Shown here piece by piece: positions 38,889 through 49,473 of a stretch of 64,000 bases of DNA (position 1 is its first letter; every line of letters starts with the position of its first letter). The notes beneath the pieces are model-generated. The model was not told the origin of the DNA. It worked only from the letters and a program-made list of their open reading frames with translations, and made no database searches. The stretch covers positions 1,736,001 to 1,800,000 of the forward strand of contig NZ_CP118269.1 in NCBI RefSeq assembly GCF_030062155.1, given 5' to 3'. This DNA comes from Pantoea sp. Lij88 (GTDB taxonomy: Bacteria; Pseudomonadota; Gammaproteobacteria; Enterobacterales; Enterobacteriaceae). Both the position numbers and the translations under genes were made by a program.

Positions 38889-40919
38889 ATGAATAATCCA
38901 CCTGCCGGTGAAAAAGACAGACTCAATCCCGTTGTATTTTATACCTCTGCCGGATTGATTCTGACGTTTTCACTTGTGACGATTCTCTACAGTGAACTGG
39001 CCGCGAGCTGGATCCTCAAGGCGGTAAACTGGGTTTCCGCCACCTTCGGCTGGTACTACATGCTGGCTGCCACGCTCTATATCGTGTTTGTGCTGTACAT
39101 GGCCTGCTCGCGCTTTGGCTCGATCAAGCTCGGGCCGGAGCACTCCAAACCGGAGTTCAGCGTACTCAGCTGGTCCGCCATGCTGTTTGCTGCCGGGATT
39201 GGTATCGACCTGATGTTCTTCTCGGTCGCCGAACCGGTGACGCAATACATGCAGCCGCCGGAGGGCGCAGGGCAGACTCTGGAAGCCGCCCGCCAGGCGA
39301 TGGTCTGGACGCTGTTCCACTACGGCCTGACCGGCTGGTCGATGTATGCACTGATGGGCATCGCGCTGGGCTACTTCAGTTACCGCTATAACCTGCCGCT
39401 GACTATCCGTTCCGCGCTCTATCCCATCTTCGGTAAACGCATCTATGGCCCGATTGGTCACACGGTAGATATCGCGGCCGTGGTCGGCACCATCTTTGGT
39501 ATCGCCACCACGCTCGGCATCGGGGTCGTGCAGCTGAACTACGGCCTGAAAGTGCTGTTTGATATCCCGGAAGGCTTTACCGCACAGGCTGCGTTGATTG
39601 TCCTCTCCGTGGTGATCGCCACCATTTCTGTTACGTCGGGCGTCGATAAGGGGATTCGTTTTCTCTCCGAACTCAACGTGATCATGGCGCTGGGGCTGAT
39701 TCTGTTTGTGCTGTTCTTCGGCAACACCGAGTTCCTGCTGAATGCGCTGGTGCTGAACGTGGGTGATTACATCAACCGCTTCATGGGCATGACGCTGAAT
39801 ACCTTCGCCTTTGATCGTCCGACGCAGTGGATGAACAGCTGGACGCTCTTCTTCTGGGCGTGGTGGGTGGCCTGGTCGCCGTTTGTTGGCCTGTTCCTGG
39901 CGCGTATCTCTCGCGGTCGTACCATCCGTGAGTTCGTACTGGGCACGCTGATTATTCCGTTCACCTTTACGCTGCTATGGCTGTCCGTGTTCGGTAATGC
40001 TGCGCTGTATCAGATTATTCACGGCAATACGGAGTTTGCGCAGGAAGTGATGAACCATGCGGAGCGTGGCTTCTACAGCCTGCTGGCGCAGTATCCGGCG
40101 TTCAAACTCAGCGCCTCGGTCGCCACCATCACCGGGATGCTGTTTTACGTCACCTCGGCGGATTCCGGCTCGCTGGTGCTGGGTAACTTCACCTCGCGAC
40201 TGAAAGACATCAACAGCGATGCTCCGAACTGGCTGCGCATCTTCTGGTCTGTGGCGATTGGGGTACTGACCCTGAGCATGCTGATGACCAACGGGATCAC
40301 GGCCTTGCAGAACACCACGGTGATCATGGGACTGCCGTTCAGCTTTGTTATCTTCTTTGTGATGGCGGGGCTGTTTAAATCCCTGAAGATCGAAGATCAC
40401 CGCCGTGCCAGCGCCACGCGTGACACCGCGCCTTATCTGGCTCATGCGACCGATCGCCTGACCTGGAAAAAGCGTCTGTCGCGTCTGATGAACTACCCTG
40501 GCTCGCGCTATACCCAGCAGATGATGGAAAAGACCATCTATCCGGCGATGCAGGAAGTGGCGAAAGAGCTGGAGCTGCGTGATGGCCGCGTCACGCTGGA
40601 AAGCGTCGGGGCAGATGAGGCCAACCCGATTGGCTATCTGGATTTGCGCGTCCATCTGGGTGATGAGCAGGACTTTATCTATCAGGTCTGGCCGCAGCAG
40701 TATTCGATTCCGGGCTTTACCTATCGCGCCCGCAGCGGTAAGTCGACCTACTACCGGCTGGAAACCTTCCTGATGGAGGGCAGCCAGGGTAACGACTTAA
40801 TGGATTACAGCAAAGAGCAGGTCATCATCGACATACTGGATCAGTATGAGCGACACCTGAACTTCATCCATCTCAACCGTGAAGCACCGGGCAGCAACAT
40901 CAGCTTCCCGAGCGTGTAA
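38889..40919 (+). CDS. betT: BetT, BCCT-family choline transporter
   Basis: High-affinity proton-driven choline uptake in the inner membrane. The 676 residues equal E. coli BetT: 12 membrane segments, with the BCCT signature FFWAWWVAWSPFVGLFLARIS around residue 320, and a hydrophilic osmosensing C-terminal tail of about 170 residues. It is divergent from betIBA, which processes the imported choline. A strong terminator follows. Confidence 0.97.
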   Translation: MNNPPAGEKDRLNPVVFYTSAGLILTFSLVTILYSELAASWILKAVNWVSATFGWYYMLAATLYIVFVLYMACSRFGSIKLGPEHSKPEFSVLSWSAMLFAAGIGIDLMFFSVAEPVTQYMQPPEGAGQTLEAARQAMVWTLFHYGLTGWSMYALMGIALGYFSYRYNLPLTIRSALYPIFGKRIYGPIGHTVDIAAVVGTIFGIATTLGIGVVQLNYGLKVLFDIPEGFTAQAALIVLSVVIATISVTSGVDKGIRFLSELNVIMALGLILFVLFFGNTEFLLNALVLNVGDYINRFMGMTLNTFAFDRPTQWMNSWTLFFWAWWVAWSPFVGLFLARISRGRTIREFVLGTLIIPFTFTLLWLSVFGNAALYQIIHGNTEFAQEVMNHAERGFYSLLAQYPAFKLSASVATITGMLFYVTSADSGSLVLGNFTSRLKDINSDAPNWLRIFWSVAIGVLTLSMLMTNGITALQNTTVIMGLPFSFVIFFVMAGLFKSLKIEDHRRASATRDTAPYLAHATDRLTWKKRLSRLMNYPGSRYTQQMMEKTIYPAMQEVAKELELRDGRVTLESVGADEANPIGYLDLRVHLGDEQDFIYQVWPQQYSIPGFTYRARSGKSTYYRLETFLMEGSQGNDLMDYSKEQVIIDILDQYERHLNFIHLNREAPGSNISFPSV

Positions 40920-40925
40920 ATCCGG

Positions 40926-40958
40926 GCCCGTCAGCTGACTGCTGGCGGGCTTTTTTTT
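40926..40958 (+). terminator. Rho-independent terminator after betT
   Basis: Stem GCCCGTCAGC / GCTGGCGGGC (one G-U or mismatch) with loop TGACT and eight T, just after the betT stop. Confidence 0.9.
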
Positions 40959-41055
40959 GCCATCGGCTGGGTGCAATGCTCCGTCGCCTGCCGAAATCGT
41001 CTATCTTTAGGGCTTTGCTGGCCTGATGCCTGAAAAGCATAGACAGGGAGTCATG

Positions 41056-42405
41056 ATGGGAAAAATCTTCAGTACGTTTCTGCCGCTTTATACGACCACG
41101 CTGCTGATGCTGCTGGGTTCCGGTTTGCTGACCACCTATGTCTCTTTACGGCTGGCCAGCGAGCATGTCAACGGCGCGCTGATCGGCTCAATCATTGCGG
41201 CTAACTACATCGGACTGGTGATCGGCGGTAAAGTGGGACACAACCTCATTGCCCGCGTCGGCCATATCCGTGCCTATGTTGCCTGTGCCGGGATCATTAC
41301 CGCCTCCGTTGCAGGTCATGGGCTGACAGACTTTATTCCGCTGTGGGTCTTCCTGCGTCTGATCATCGGACTCTGCATGATGTGCCAGTACATGGTGCTG
41401 GAGAGCTGGCTCAACGATCAGGCGGAATCGTCCCAGCGCGGCATGATTTTCGGCTTATATATGGTCGCCACCTATCTGGGCCTCAGTGGCGGGCAGGTGA
41501 TACTGAGCCTGCAATCCGGCTTTGGGGTCACCACGCTGCTGATAGTGGCGCTCTGCTTCGCGCTCTGTCTGGTGCCGATTGCGCTCACCACCCGCACCCA
41601 CGTCAGGCCGATGACGCCCGCGCCGATGGAGCTGGGCTACTTTATCCGCACCATCCCAAAACTGCTCGGTACCACGCTGGTGACCGGCATGGCGATTGGC
41701 GCGTTCTATGGCCTGGCGCCGGTTTACGGCAGCAGCAAAGGCTTTACCACCAGCCAGACCGGTTACTTTATGAGTCTCACCATTTTTGCCGGACTGGTGT
41801 CGCAGTTTCCGCTGAGCTGGCTGTCTGACCGCTTCGATCGTCAGCGGCTGCTGTTCATCATCGCCATCCTGTTTGCCGTGGCCTGCCTGCCGCTGGTGGT
41901 GCTGCCGCATCTGACCTTCCACTGGATGATTGGCATCGCCTTTGCCGCCAGCATGATGCAGTTTGCCCTTTATCCGTTGCAGGTGGCGCTGGCCAACGAT
42001 CAGGTCGCCGCCGAACGCAGGGTGTCATTAACCGCCTGTCTGCTAATGGCGTTTGGTATCGGCGCCAGTATCGGACCGCTGGTGGTGGGTGCGCTGATGG
42101 AGCCGCTGGGCAGCAATATGCTCTATCTCTTCTTTATGCTCTGTGCGCTGGTGATTGGCGGCCTCAGTTTTGTGCGTGCGCCAGGTCCGCTTCCGACGAC
42201 CGAAGTGCCGCTGCCGCACGTGGTGATGCCTGACAGTCTGGCGACCTCGCCACTCGGTGCCGCGCTGATCCCGACCCTGGAAGAGGAGGTGATTCATGCG
42301 TCGATGGGCGGTCAGGAGCCGGAAGAGGAAGGCAGGAGTGACGAAAGCGCGGCTGACGCAGAAGCACTGGCCGATGACGTCCCTGGGAATGAGCAACATA
42401 AATAG
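41056..42405 (+). CDS. MFS transporter, YcaD-like
   Basis: A 12-segment MFS protein of about 449 residues. It resembles the YcaD subgroup in FLRLIIGLCMMCQYMVLESWLND and in the loop motif WLSDRFDRQRLL. The last 60 or so residues are an unusual acidic cytoplasmic tail (EEEGRSDESAADAEALADD). GGGAG lies five bases before the ATG at 41056; ATGs at 41053 and 41026 are also in frame. The substrate is unknown and no neighbour suggests one. Confidence 0.8.
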   Translation: MGKIFSTFLPLYTTTLLMLLGSGLLTTYVSLRLASEHVNGALIGSIIAANYIGLVIGGKVGHNLIARVGHIRAYVACAGIITASVAGHGLTDFIPLWVFLRLIIGLCMMCQYMVLESWLNDQAESSQRGMIFGLYMVATYLGLSGGQVILSLQSGFGVTTLLIVALCFALCLVPIALTTRTHVRPMTPAPMELGYFIRTIPKLLGTTLVTGMAIGAFYGLAPVYGSSKGFTTSQTGYFMSLTIFAGLVSQFPLSWLSDRFDRQRLLFIIAILFAVACLPLVVLPHLTFHWMIGIAFAASMMQFALYPLQVALANDQVAAERRVSLTACLLMAFGIGASIGPLVVGALMEPLGSNMLYLFFMLCALVIGGLSFVRAPGPLPTTEVPLPHVVMPDSLATSPLGAALIPTLEEEVIHASMGGQEPEEEGRSDESAADAEALADDVPGNEQHK

Positions 42406-42515
42406 CGTCGGCGGGGCATGATGTCCCGATCTGGCGCACTCCTGTCCGGTTGCTGGCTCGACATTCGGGCCGGTAACCGCGATGCTCGTGTTTACCCCTT
42501 TTCAGGAGTCACACC

Positions 42516-42728
42516 ATGCTGGAACTTCGCCCCAACTGTGAACGCTGCGACGTTGATCTGCCGCCATCCTCTCTGGCCGCTCGCATCTGCTCGTTTGAAT
42601 GCACCTTCTGCGCTGACTGCGATGAGCATCTCGCGCATGTTTGTCCCAACTGCGGCGGTGAACTGGTCCGCCGTCCGGTGCGTCCGGCAGAGAAATTGCA
42701 AAAATACCCGGCTAAATTGCGCAGCTGA
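42516..42728 (+). CDS. DUF1272 cysteine-rich protein
   Basis: A 70-residue zinc-ribbon-like protein that begins MLELRPNCERCDVDLPPSS and has the DUF1272 pattern of Cys pairs (CERC, CSFECTFCADC, CPNCGGELV). CAGGAGTCACACC precedes the start. The function of DUF1272 is unknown; the cysteine spacing suggests one or two structural zinc ions. It lies alone between the MFS gene and pphA. Confidence 0.88.
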   Translation: MLELRPNCERCDVDLPPSSLAARICSFECTFCADCDEHLAHVCPNCGGELVRRPVRPAEKLQKYPAKLRS

Positions 42729-42735
42729 TCTCAAA

Positions 42736-42786
42736 TGACGACAAATACGACTCGGGCAGAATAGCCTGTCGTACCTGTTGTCGTTA
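42736..42786. other. Long nested palindrome after the DUF1272 gene
   Basis: Outer arms TGACGACAA / TTGTCGTTA enclose inner arms TACGAC / GTCGTA and GGGC / GCC in correct nesting, so RNA from either strand would form an extended hairpin. No T run follows on either side. It may end transcription, be a repeat, or be part of a structured RNA. The rest of the gap up to pphA shows nothing I can name. Confidence 0.5.
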
Positions 42787-43006
42787 AGATGAGTTTCGTC
42801 CCTTAAAGAGCTACCACCTTAACTGAGTGCCGGAGATAAGCGCCGGGAGGGACGCACCTTTCACCTCTTATTCATCCCGCTTCGCCCCGCACCTTTTTAC
42901 TCTCTGGCCGCTTCTTTGCGCTTAGCTTTTCCGTTCGTCACGCCAGTTCATGGTCAGCCCTGACTATACTCTGAGGATATTTTCAGCAGAGAGGCCGGAT
43001 GCAGCG

Positions 43007-43654
43007 ATGGATTACCACGTCCTGAATGGCGCAGAGTGGCGACGGATCTGGGTGGTGGGCGATATTCATGGTTGCCGCCGCGAGCTGGATGCGTTGCTGG
43101 AACAGCATCAGTTTGACCGGCAGCAGGATTTACTGATTTCGGTTGGCGACATCATCGATCGCGGGCCGGACAGTCTGGGTTGTCTGGCGCTGCTCAAGGA
43201 ACCCTGGTTTCGCTGCGTACGGGGAAATCATGAGGAGATGGCGCTGTCGGCGTTGCAGGGGCAGAAAATGGCGCTCTGGCAGATGAACGGTGGCGACTGG
43301 TTCTTTCGGCTGCGCGGCGCAGCATTAATTGCGGCGCGTCACGCGTTGCAGCGCTGTCGTGAGCTGCCGCTGATACTTCATCTGCAATTGGGTGAGCGCA
43401 TTGTTGTAATTGCTCATGCGGACTATCCGGCCAGGGAATATGCGCTGAATAAGCCACTCGACTGGCAACAGGTGGTCTGGAGCCGTCAGCGGCTGGAGGG
43501 CATAGAGTCAGGGGAGGAGGCGGGCATCCGTGGCGCAGAGGCCTTTTACTTTGGTCACACGCCGCTGAAACAGCCGCTGACGATTGCCAATCTGCATTAC
43601 ATCGATACCGGCGCAGTGTTTGGCAATCATCTGACGATGCTGCAACTCAAGTGA
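43007..43654 (+). CDS. pphA: PphA, serine/threonine protein phosphatase 1
   Basis: A PPP-family metallophosphatase of 215 residues (E. coli 218). All metal and phosphate motifs are present: GDIHGC, GDIIDRGPDS, RGNHEEM, the later HADYP, and GHTPLK. It is linked to misfolded-protein signalling through Cpx in E. coli. The start at 43007 is chosen by homology; the frame is open 57 bases further upstream and no strong ribosome site helps. In E. coli it neighbours sdsR, but here about 15 kb separates them. Confidence 0.93.
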   Translation: MDYHVLNGAEWRRIWVVGDIHGCRRELDALLEQHQFDRQQDLLISVGDIIDRGPDSLGCLALLKEPWFRCVRGNHEEMALSALQGQKMALWQMNGGDWFFRLRGAALIAARHALQRCRELPLILHLQLGERIVVIAHADYPAREYALNKPLDWQQVVWSRQRLEGIESGEEAGIRGAEAFYFGHTPLKQPLTIANLHYIDTGAVFGNHLTMLQLK

Positions 43655-43655
43655 G

Positions 43656-45083
43656 TTAACGGAACAGGCGTCCGTCGCGCACCAGTTCGCGTGGATAGCT
43701 GTTCTTGATGCGGGTGCCGACTTTTTTCGCCAGCCCCAGCGGCTGCTGCTGATACGTCACAATCATCTCATTGTTCGCGGGGGCGGTTTCCGGATAGATG
43801 TCCCGGCCGCGATACCACTCCTCCGCCTCTGCCGCCGTCAGCTCGAAGGTCTGCGTCGCATCAGGTTTTGCCAGTGCGATCACGGCTTCATGCTGCCAGC
43901 GATAGCCTTTGGCAAAGGTCTCTGCCAGCTTCAGGCCAATGCGTGAGAAGCGCACTTTGCCCAGCAACGGGGTGACGGCTTTGGGGAACAGCCAGATCTC
44001 TTTATCACGCTGCCACAACTCCAGCGAGTCATCCCATTTAATCGAGACGGCAGCGGCGGCCTGGACGATCTCACTTTCCAGCTTGCGGCTGAGGTGTGAG
44101 AAGGGCAGCTTACCGACTTTGTAGCCCGGCACAGGGAGGGGCTCGACCGACGCGGTTTTACGCAGACGGGCGACAAAAAAGCCTTCGCTGTCGAACATCT
44201 GCGGGAAGACGTGCAGATATCCCTCGGGCGTCGCGGCCTGCTCTGCACCCTCAAACAGCCCACTGAGCGGCTCGACGTCAACCGCGTCCGGATAGCGCTG
44301 CAACAGCCAGCTAATCACCTGCTGATTCTCAATCTGATTCAGGGTGCAGGTGGAGTAAACCAGCGTGCCGCCAGGCTTGAGTGCGTGAAACGCACTGTCG
44401 AGCAGATCGCGTTGAGTCGCGGCGATCGCTTCGGTGCTCGCCAGTGACCAGTTTTTCAGTGCGTCCGCATCTTTGCGAATCACCCCTTCGCCGGAGCAGG
44501 GCGCGTCGAGCAGTATTGCGTCGAACTGTTCCGGCAGGGCGGGCCCGAAGACCCGGGCGTCAAAGTGCGTTAAGGCACTGTTGCTGACGCCGCAGCGGCT
44601 GATGTTGGCGTGCAGCACTTTCACCCGGCTGGAGGAGAACTCGTTAGCCAGGATAATGCCCTGATTACCCATCCGCGCAGCAATCTGGGTGGTTTTGGAA
44701 CCCGGTGCCGCCGCCATATCCATCACCGCGCTGACCTCTGATTGGGCATCAAACAGGGCCGTCACCGGCAGCATGGAGCTGGCTTCCTGAATGTAGAACA
44801 GGCCGCTGAGATGCTCAGCAACGCTGCCCAGCGGCAGGCTCTCATCTTCCCGGCTGATCCAGAATCCCTCTTCGCACCACGGCACCGGCGTCAGCTGCCA
44901 GTCATACCCGGCGGTCTGGCTCAGGAAATCGGCCACGCTGATCTTCAGGGTATTGACGCGGATACTGCGGCGCAGAGGCTGCTGACTATAGGCGATGAAC
45001 TGCGCGAAGCTCGCCTCATCGGGCAGGCTCTGACGCATTAATGAGAGAAAATCGGCGGGGAAAAACGAAGAAGCATCTGACAC
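43656..45083 (-). CDS. rsmF: RsmF, 16S rRNA m5C1407 methyltransferase
   Basis: Methylates C1407 of 16S rRNA in the 30S subunit using SAM. The Nol1/Nop2/Sun core shows the SAM site [15 protein letters not shown], the catalytic DAPCSGEGV and YSTCTLN cysteines, and the C-terminal PUA-like part ([12 protein letters not shown]). I prefer a GTG start at 45083 (475 residues), which aligns with the E. coli N-terminus; GTG at 45089 or an ATG at 45122 are alternatives. It is convergent with pphA, one base away. Confidence 0.93.
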   Translation of the reverse strand: MSDASSFFPADFLSLMRQSLPDEASFAQFIAYSQQPLRRSIRVNTLKISVADFLSQTAGYDWQLTPVPWCEEGFWISREDESLPLGSVAEHLSGLFYIQEASSMLPVTALFDAQSEVSAVMDMAAAPGSKTTQIAARMGNQGIILANEFSSSRVKVLHANISRCGVSNSALTHFDARVFGPALPEQFDAILLDAPCSGEGVIRKDADALKNWSLASTEAIAATQRDLLDSAFHALKPGGTLVYSTCTLNQIENQQVISWLLQRYPDAVDVEPLSGLFEGAEQAATPEGYLHVFPQMFDSEGFFVARLRKTASVEPLPVPGYKVGKLPFSHLSRKLESEIVQAAAAVSIKWDDSLELWQRDKEIWLFPKAVTPLLGKVRFSRIGLKLAETFAKGYRWQHEAVIALAKPDATQTFELTAAEAEEWYRGRDIYPETAPANNEMIVTYQQQPLGLAKKVGTRIKNSYPRELVRDGRLFR

Positions 45084-45124
45084 GGGCACATTCCAGTTAA
45101 GGCAAAGGCGGCAGTGTACCATGA

Positions 45125-45156
45125 GGAAAGAAAACGGGCAGCCAGGCTGCCCGTTT
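45125..45156 (-). terminator. Rho-independent terminator downstream of letAB
   Basis: On the minus strand a 12-pair stem AAACGGGCAGCC / GGCTGCCCGTTT with a one-base loop is followed by TTTCTTTCC. It lies between letB and rsmF. Confidence 0.8.
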
Positions 45157-45176
45157 GAGAGAGTGAATAACGTGAA

Positions 45177-45382
45177 GGCTCAGGGAGCATACGCCTTTCG
45201 CAAAGACGCTAAAGACGCCATCCCAGGCATGCTCAGCGCGGGCGATTACGCACCTCATCCCTGAGGTGCGCCCGTTGCCGGGCCAACGCGTTGCGTTGTT
45301 GAAAAACGCTCCCGGCGTTTTTGTCCATGGCCCGCGATGCTTTGCTACAGGCGTATACTCCCATCGCTTTACGTTTTGAGCC
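45177..45382. repeat. Intergenic palindromic repeat with inverted ends (MITE-like)
   Basis: The left end GGCTCAGGGAGCATACGCC, continuing to CGCAAAGACGC, recurs inverted at the right end (GGGAGTATACGCCTGTAGC on the minus strand). About 206 bases lie between the outer edges. Inside are smaller hairpins, GCACCTCA / TGAGGTGC and AACGC / GCGTT. The right end alone recurs at 14392-14442. No coding frame is present. It has the form of a non-autonomous repeat family or a structured intergenic RNA. Confidence 0.7.
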
Positions 45383-45412
45383 GTCTGAAAGACGCGGCCA
45401 GTTCAGAGTAAA

Positions 45413-48046
45413 TTAGCGCGGAGACGGAATCGCCGTTCCCCAGTTACGCCACTCTTTCGGCGCTTCATCCTGCAGCAGGAAGTGTTTATCCGGGTTCGCC
45501 TGTGGTGCCAGCGGCACCGTTGGTGGCGTCGCAAACTGAATGCCACCGCGGATAAACTGCTGGAAGGTCCCGGTTTTCACCACGCCGCCCACCAGGCCGA
45601 AGTCGAGGTTGTAACCGGACGCCTGCCAGAACACCGAGTTATTACGCACCAGATGCTGATACTTCTTGCTGATGCGCAGGGCGATCTGCACGCGATCCGC
45701 CATCGTACCCAGCGACGTGCCGGTCACCGTACCCACTTCCACACCACGGAACAGCACCGGCGTACCCAGCGACAGTGAGCCGGCCTCGGTGGCATCCACA
45801 TAGATGTTCAGGCCATTGAGATAGCGCGAATCGGTAATGGTGCTCTCCTGCAGCTCGAAGGTGCGCACCGCACCGCCTTTGCCGGGATCCACGTTAACGT
45901 AAGGCTGCAATAGGGTTTCCAGATGATTCACACCCGTGGCGGAAATCTCCGGTGAAACCACCGAGAAACGGCTTCCAAGGCGGGCGAAATCATTCACGTA
46001 CTCCGGATAGAGCACCGCTTTCGCGACCACCTGATTGTTATCTTTGCTCAGCGACAGCGACTCAACCTGGCCGACATTAATACCCAGATAACGAATCGGC
46101 ATACCGGCAGAGAGCTTGCTGGCGTCATAGGTGTGCAGCGTAATCTGACTGCCCACCGCGCGTGCCGCAGTCTCAGACGGATAGAGCACGCGTTTTGCCC
46201 CTTTGGCCGACTGCGCACCACTCATATTGTCGAAGCTGATTGCGCCTTTCAGCGCGCGATTAAGCGGCGATGCCTGTACCGTCAGGCCGCTGCCGTTGAG
46301 GCTGACGCGTGCGCCACCCTCAGCCCAGAACACGCTTTCGCTGGTCAGCAGCTTGCGATATTCCGGCTGGATATGGACGGCAATATCAAAGGCATCAGCG
46401 CGCGGCGTAACTTTGACAATCTCACCCACCTGATACTTACGGTAAAGCACCACAGAACCGGCCTGCACATCAGGCAGACTGTTGGCGGTCAGCATCAGCG
46501 TGGTAGAAGGGCCATCGCCGGTAATGCCTTCTTCTGCTTTTTCAGCATCGGCAAACAGCGGATAGGCGCTTTTCGGCGCACCCTTTTTGCCCGGATCCAG
46601 CCGGATACCGCCATCCACCCATTCACGGGCGCTGGCACCTAATACCTGCATGCCATCCAGACCAAACTTCACATCGAGACGGCTGTTAACGACAAATTTG
46701 CTGTCGCCATGCACCAGGTCGCGATTTTCAGGATTGACCGCCACCACGAAGTTGACGCCATTTTCATCCAGTGAACGCGATATCACCTGACCAATCTGCA
46801 TGCCATGCAGCATCAGCGGCTGGCCCTGGTCGATACCGTAGCTCTCCGGCGCGCTGAGTTTAACCGTCAGCACGTTGGGTTTCTGCAGCAGCGTCTCATT
46901 GGACGCCAGCACGGTGAAGTGCTGCTGCGGCTCGCCTTCGCCCGGCACCAGTTCCAGCGTATTGCCGGTCAGCAGAGAGCTGAGGCTGGTATCCGTCAGG
47001 CTGATTTTCGGGCTGTGCATCTCAATACGGGTGCCGCTGCGCATCAGACCCACCACGGACGGATCGATGGTCAGCTCGCCAGTGACTTTGCCGCCATCCA
47101 GCAGGTTCAGTTTGGTCAGCGTACCGACCTCAAGTCCCTGGTACATCAGCGGGGTGCTGTCGGCCTTTAGATTTTTGCCGTCAGGCAGATCCAGCGTGAT
47201 CTGCACGCCGCGCTGACTGTGCGCCAGGTCGGGATAGAGCCGGTAATTCTGCTCAGCTTTGGCCGTTTCAGCGCCCGGAGGTGAGTCAAACGCAATCGCG
47301 CCATTGACCAGCGCCGCCAGACTCTCCAGCTGTACCTTCGCCCCGCTCAGGCTGACGTCGGCATTCACGCCCGACACGTTCCAGAAGCGGCTGGTGGTCT
47401 TCACCAGATTGATAAAGCGACGGTCAATCAGCACATCAATCGCCACGCCATCGGCTTTATTATCAATGCTGTAGTCATAGACGCGGCCAACCGGGATTTT
47501 GCGGTAATAGACCAGCGAGCCGGTATTGAGTGAGCCCAGGTCCGGCGCATGCAGATGGATCATCAATTCGCCGGTATTCACGCGATATTTAGGCTGGGTA
47601 TCCAGCGCGGTAAACGCCTCGCTGGGTTTACCTTTACCTGGCATCATCCCGATATAGTTACCGCCGACCAGCGCATCCAGACCGGAGACTCCCGCCAGTG
47701 AGGCTTTAGGCGTCACCAGCCAGAACTGCGTATCCTCACGCAGCGCGTCGCGCATGTCGCTCTTGATGCTGGCTTTAATCTGGATGCTGCGATAATCGTC
47801 GCTGAGATTAATGCCCTGCACGGTGCCCACTTCCACGCCCTGATAACGGATCGGGGTGCGACCCGGCACGATACCATCCGCCGTCTGGAAATTGATGGTG
47901 ATGGTGGTGCCGCGCTCCTGATAGTTAGTCCAGAGCAGCCAGCACGCGATCAGCATCGCAATGATCGGCAGCAGCCAGAAGGGCGAAATTTTACGCTTAT
48001 TGCGCAGCGTTGCGTTAGTCGGTGTAGTCGGCGTTTCCTGTTGCAT
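45413..48046 (-). CDS. letB: LetB (YebT), MCE-ring lipid transport protein
   Basis: Forms a periplasm-spanning tunnel of stacked MCE rings that moves phospholipids between the inner and outer membrane. The 877 residues equal E. coli LetB: a short cytoplasmic start, one N-terminal membrane helix ([19 protein letters not shown]), then seven tandem MCE domains, each with the IRYxGxxVGxV-type motif (for example [36 protein letters not shown]). The start at 48046 lies 32 bases inside letA, which implies coupling. AT a further upstream ATG (48082) the extra residues are not conserved. Confidence 0.96.
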   Translation of the reverse strand: MQQETPTTPTNATLRNKRKISPFWLLPIIAMLIACWLLWTNYQERGTTITINFQTADGIVPGRTPIRYQGVEVGTVQGINLSDDYRSIQIKASIKSDMRDALREDTQFWLVTPKASLAGVSGLDALVGGNYIGMMPGKGKPSEAFTALDTQPKYRVNTGELMIHLHAPDLGSLNTGSLVYYRKIPVGRVYDYSIDNKADGVAIDVLIDRRFINLVKTTSRFWNVSGVNADVSLSGAKVQLESLAALVNGAIAFDSPPGAETAKAEQNYRLYPDLAHSQRGVQITLDLPDGKNLKADSTPLMYQGLEVGTLTKLNLLDGGKVTGELTIDPSVVGLMRSGTRIEMHSPKISLTDTSLSSLLTGNTLELVPGEGEPQQHFTVLASNETLLQKPNVLTVKLSAPESYGIDQGQPLMLHGMQIGQVISRSLDENGVNFVVAVNPENRDLVHGDSKFVVNSRLDVKFGLDGMQVLGASAREWVDGGIRLDPGKKGAPKSAYPLFADAEKAEEGITGDGPSTTLMLTANSLPDVQAGSVVLYRKYQVGEIVKVTPRADAFDIAVHIQPEYRKLLTSESVFWAEGGARVSLNGSGLTVQASPLNRALKGAISFDNMSGAQSAKGAKRVLYPSETAARAVGSQITLHTYDASKLSAGMPIRYLGINVGQVESLSLSKDNNQVVAKAVLYPEYVNDFARLGSRFSVVSPEISATGVNHLETLLQPYVNVDPGKGGAVRTFELQESTITDSRYLNGLNIYVDATEAGSLSLGTPVLFRGVEVGTVTGTSLGTMADRVQIALRISKKYQHLVRNNSVFWQASGYNLDFGLVGGVVKTGTFQQFIRGGIQFATPPTVPLAPQANPDKHFLLQDEAPKEWRNWGTAIPSPR

Positions 48047-49259
48047 GTGCATCCCAGAGCAGGCGGCTGTCCAGCCACTCAACAGACATAATGGTCAGGA
48101 TGACGGCCGCGCCAAAAAACAGCGCCGCCGGTCCCATGGTAAAAGCCAGCAGCTGATCACGGTTGACCAGCGACATGGTTAACGAAATCACGAACAGATC
48201 GAGCATTGACCAGCGGCCAACCCAGGTGACAAACCGCAGCAACCGGATGCGGGTTCTCAGTCCCTGTTCACAGCGAAAATGAATACTGAGCAGCAGGGTC
48301 AGCATCACCAGCACCTTAATAAAAGGCACCAGGATACTGGCAATAAAGACAATGGCCGCCACCGGAATATTGCCTTCACCCAGCCCCAGGATACCGGAGA
48401 AGATAGTATCTTCACGCCGCGAGCCGTTGAGGTACACCACGGAAATGGGCATCAGATTGGCGGGGATTAGCAGCACAATCGAGGCGATCAGCGCGGCCCA
48501 GGATTTTTGCAGGCTGTGGCGGCGGCGGAAATCGAGCGGCGTATGGCAGCGCGGGCAGCGGCCCCGTTCGTCAGGGATGCTGGTGTTGTGACAGTTCAGG
48601 CAGACCTGCATATCGTCGCGGGCCATATTGCCGGGGCTTTGCGGGTAGAAATGCTCCCACAGCTGCTCCATATTCAGGTGGATCATCGTCAGCACGCTGA
48701 GCACCGTCAGGGCGATATAAGCCGCCAGCCCGTAGCCAATCTCAAGCGAAGCATAGTCCTGCACTTTAATTGACGCCACGGCAATGCCGATCAGATAGAT
48801 ATCGAGCATCACCCACTCTTTGAGCTTCTCCAGCATCAGCAATACCGGTCGCAGGTTCATGCCGAGCCGATTGCCGATGCCGAGATAGCAGATGCCCGCC
48901 ACCAGTGTTACCGGCGCGCCAATGGTGCAGAACGCCACCATAGAGGCCGTTAACACATCACCCTGCTGGGTCATCTGAATCACGCCTTCCAGCACGCTGG
49001 CATTAATGCGCATGCCAAGCAGCCGGATATCCACCAGCGGCAACGAGAAAGCAAAGGGCATTAACACGATCATGGTAGCGGCCATCGCCATAAGACGGGT
49101 CATCGACCAGTCGCGACCACTGAGAATTTCGGCGTTGCAGCGGGGGCAATGTGCCGACTGATGCGATTTCACATCCGGTAAGGAAAAAAGGGTATCGCAT
49201 TGCGGGCAACGCTGATAACGTGCGTGAGGCAATGTCTGGCTGATAGCGTGAATTTTCAT
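48015..49259 (-). CDS. letA: LetA (YebS), inner-membrane partner of LetB
   Basis: A PqiA-family membrane protein with two zinc-ribbon-like Cys motifs (RCPQCDTLF with HCPRCNAEI, and CLNCHNTS with RCPRCHTPL), each followed by a bundle of membrane helices. It is thought to feed lipids into the LetB tunnel. From the ATG at 49259 it has 414 residues (E. coli 427). A TTG at 49271, four codons upstream, has the better purine-rich ribosome site (GAAGAGCGAAGA), so the true start may be there. Confidence 0.93.
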   Translation of the reverse strand: MKIHAISQTLPHARYQRCPQCDTLFSLPDVKSHQSAHCPRCNAEILSGRDWSMTRLMAMAATMIVLMPFAFSLPLVDIRLLGMRINASVLEGVIQMTQQGDVLTASMVAFCTIGAPVTLVAGICYLGIGNRLGMNLRPVLLMLEKLKEWVMLDIYLIGIAVASIKVQDYASLEIGYGLAAYIALTVLSVLTMIHLNMEQLWEHFYPQSPGNMARDDMQVCLNCHNTSIPDERGRCPRCHTPLDFRRRHSLQKSWAALIASIVLLIPANLMPISVVYLNGSRREDTIFSGILGLGEGNIPVAAIVFIASILVPFIKVLVMLTLLLSIHFRCEQGLRTRIRLLRFVTWVGRWSMLDLFVISLTMSLVNRDQLLAFTMGPAALFFGAAVILTIMSVEWLDSRLLWDAHATGNADYTD

Positions 49260-49473
49260 AGGGTGATGCAATCTTCGCTCTTCAGAAGTAACAGATATCG
49301 GTCATTAAGACATTGTCTGTGTGCCTGTCTCGGGCATCACGCTTCGATCCACAGAATGCTAAGGGTATAGCAACTAACGCTATGATTCACCTTGTGGCTC
49401 TGGATATTTAAAACTTATTTTTAACGAACGGACTACATCACCCCGTTCAGATGTCATTGGTAACGGTTGAATA

